DNA of 64,000 nucleotides, from NCBI RefSeq assembly GCF_052324685.1, contig NC_135213.1, positions 38,494,777-38,558,776 of the forward strand. Reading direction: 5' to 3'. The notes below the pieces were generated by a model, which was given only the letters and a program-made list of their open reading frames with translations, made no database searches and was not told the DNA's origin. How positions within the stretch are numbered: position 1 is the first letter of the stretch; each line of letters starts with the position of its first letter. The position numbers were made by a program, and so were the translations under genes. Source of the DNA: Brachyhypopomus gauderio. Lineage: Eukaryota; Chordata; Actinopteri; Gymnotiformes; Hypopomidae. Below are positions 62,310 through 64,000 of this stretch, piece after piece.

Positions 62310-63300
62310 ATTGATATGTGGCAACTAGTCTGTTAAAAGGTCAAAGGTTAATGATGAGTTTGAATAGTTTATTTGACCAACTATTTAGGATAGAAAATTA
62401 GTGAGGCCTCTAATACTTTATAAGAGGTGTCCAAGTTTATTATGGAACAGTAACACTCAGACTACCTATTTTTACATTCCCATTTACATGTCTAAAAATG
62501 GGAACAACCCATTTTCTGTTTTGTAATACCATCATCGTGCTGCCTATTGACGAAAAATAGGCACTGCACTAATATCGGCATGCTACCTGAAAGTCAATAA
62601 ATGAATGTTCCTGTTTCACAAGAATTACCCAAGAAATTCATGAATCCATGAGCTGTTTTAAATTAATCAGAAAGATTGATGGTACATAGAGGCCCTACTG
62701 TGAACAAACGTCAGTGTGTTTCCATAATTATTGTGATTCACTCTCTTGTAGGTTTTTTGTTCTAAATTTGAGACTTGAAAAAACAAGACTTGTTTGCAGT
62801 AGTATTTGATAAATGTATTAGCAATGTGACATTGTAATTATGAACCAAATTTGGTCACAGTCAGAAAACACCTTTTAATAATATTTGTGTTGTTTTTACT
62901 TTGGAACAATGACCATATTACATATAGTGGGAAGTCATTAATCTTACGATCTGTGTTTCATAACATTACAATTATTCCCTTGCTACTTAGCAAAGGTATC
63001 ACGTTGCCTTCTTTCACTTTGTATTAGATTTGACATTTGCTCCTAATTAAATTAAAGATTAATTGAAATGTTTAAATTAAACATTTGCTCCTAATTAAAC
63101 TGCTCCTACCATAATTAAAGGTATCTATGAATTTATAGAAGGACTGTGTAATATCTCTCGATGGGCTAAACATAAGAGACAATAAATGCAATAGCCTTTT
63201 TTCTAAGCCAACATTTAAATCAGAAATGTATCCCTAAAAAACACCCAGTGAATCTGGTTTCTAAGGTCTCTTCACTGTGTCCCCTATAAGCCCCCCGGGT
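62310..63300. other. Intergenic AT-rich region
   Basis: No ORF, exon or repeat of recognisable type apart from a short local duplication of ttaaacatttgctcctaatt near 63040-63100. Confidence 0.5.
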
Positions 63301-63313
63301 TGATCCCACAGGC

Positions 63314-63333
63314 GGCCGCCAGAGGGCGCAGTG
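63314..63333 (+). promoter_or_regulatory. CTCF-like motif before the next gene
   Basis: ggccgccagagggcgcagtg is an excellent match to the CTCF core (CCRCCAGRGGGCGC) in forward orientation. It sits in a locally GC-rich patch 600 bp before an exon-like piece, with an ETS-like aaaggaagtga at 63360. Confidence 0.55.
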
Positions 63334-63912
63334 TGGTCACATGCTAACATGCTGCAGGGAAAGGAAGTGAGCTAGCCTCCAAACTTTCTTTGTTTTTATC
63401 TTTTATTAACATGCAGGTCATTTGCGATTAACAGGTATGATTCTTTTTTGGTAATGCATAGATATATACCGGAGTGTAAGAGTCCCCCAGGTTGAATATT
63501 TAGAAGGTTCAGTCCTGTGTCTTGACTGTAAGGTTTTGATTGATGGTTTGGTGTTGCTAATCTTAGCTAGCTAGCTAGTTAGCACTCTGGTCGTTTCTGG
63601 TGTTGCAGGAAACAGATTAACGCAGTTTTCTCCTTATACACTAAAAACGACCACATTACACTGTTGGTAGAACACACAGGTGACGATGTTTATGTAGATG
63701 TTTGCATGATCGTGTTTTTTGTTCTGGTTGTAACGTAGCTAGCTGGGCAGCTATGAAAACACCCCAAATGAATCATAACAGGACATAGCTAGTGTAGTGG
63801 TCAAGTGTTCAAGTGCCTTAGTGGTCAGTTACCCTTCACGAAGACGATTAGCTCACTGCCTTTCCTCCCCATCTCACTGTGATGTGCCTCCCTGTGGGGT
63901 TTTCTGCTACAG

Positions 63913-63975
63913 GAAGGGCTGGAGATCCTTGAGATGTCCAGATCATGAGTGTCATGGCCAAACCCAAACGAGCAG
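63913..63975 (+). CDS. Candidate first coding exon of the next gene (possibly ehmt1)
   Basis: Between acceptor tttctgctacag and donor agcag/gtgagtg an ATG at 63945 opens MSVMAKPKRA before the donor; a second ATG at 63954 gives MAKPKRA. A basic, nuclear-type start is compatible with a chromatin protein. In human, EHMT1 lies directly downstream of ARRDC1 on the same strand. The sequence does not resemble the human EHMT1 N-terminus that I recall, so the identity is a synteny guess. Confidence 0.3.
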
Positions 63976-64000
63976 GTGAGTGCAGGTATGAATGTTTCAG

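Overview
The window is vertebrate nuclear DNA. Genes are split by GT-AG introns, CA/GA/TA microsatellites are long and abundant, and there are Tc1, hAT-like, SINE and LINE remnants typical of ray-finned fish. The protein-coding content, the two 'cactggccactttattagg' Tc1 elements and a tRNA-derived SINE point to a teleost, possibly an otophysan (inference; species not determined).

Layout, left to right. (1) 1-18575: the 3' two-thirds of an NMDA receptor GluN1 gene (grin1, + strand), from the optional N1 cassette exon through the ligand-binding domain, pore and C0/C1/C2' tail cassettes, plus a long 3'UTR. Earlier exons lie upstream of the window. (2) 18576-23215: intergenic DNA with one possible small single-pass membrane protein gene and two copies of a LINE 3' end. 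(3) 23216-31380: a complete ectonucleoside triphosphate diphosphohydrolase gene (entpd2-like, + strand, nine coding exons, 499 codons), with a Tc1 copy in intron 1. (4) 32057-39444: complete nelfb (NELF-B/COBRA1, + strand, 13 coding exons, 595 codons). (5) 39445-50656: Tc1, SINE and MITE-rich DNA, an unassigned exon-like block, and two intact single-coding-exon P2Y-like orphan GPCR genes on the + strand. (6) 50657-61175: arrdc1 (+ strand, eight coding exons). Its 5.3-kb first intron holds a third, antisense GPCR gene that is nearly identical to the second. Its proline-rich exon carries an apparent one-base frameshift. (7) 61176-64000: intergenic DNA, a CTCF-like motif, and an exon-like piece that may start the next gene (ehmt1 by human synteny).

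Grin1, Entpd, Nelfb, Arrdc1 and Ehmt1 all map to human 9q34.3, so this is a conserved linkage block with fish-specific GPCR insertions. The genes are functionally independent: synaptic glutamate/glycine signalling, extracellular nucleotide hydrolysis, promoter-proximal Pol II pausing, and NEDD4/ESCRT adaptor budding. A nucleotide-hydrolysing ectoenzyme close to P2Y-like receptors is suggestive, but nothing in the sequence proves a link.

The most distinctive features are these: tandem repeats that start at 5' splice sites in four introns, one of which amplifies the splice donor itself; the inverted GPCR pair whose similarity stops at the coding sequence, which suggests gene conversion; the GPCR nested antisense in arrdc1; the arrdc1 frameshift; and several well-delimited hAT-type MITEs with near-perfect 8-bp target duplications. 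I found no CRISPR array, bacterial element or RNA gene, and no wholly new system.
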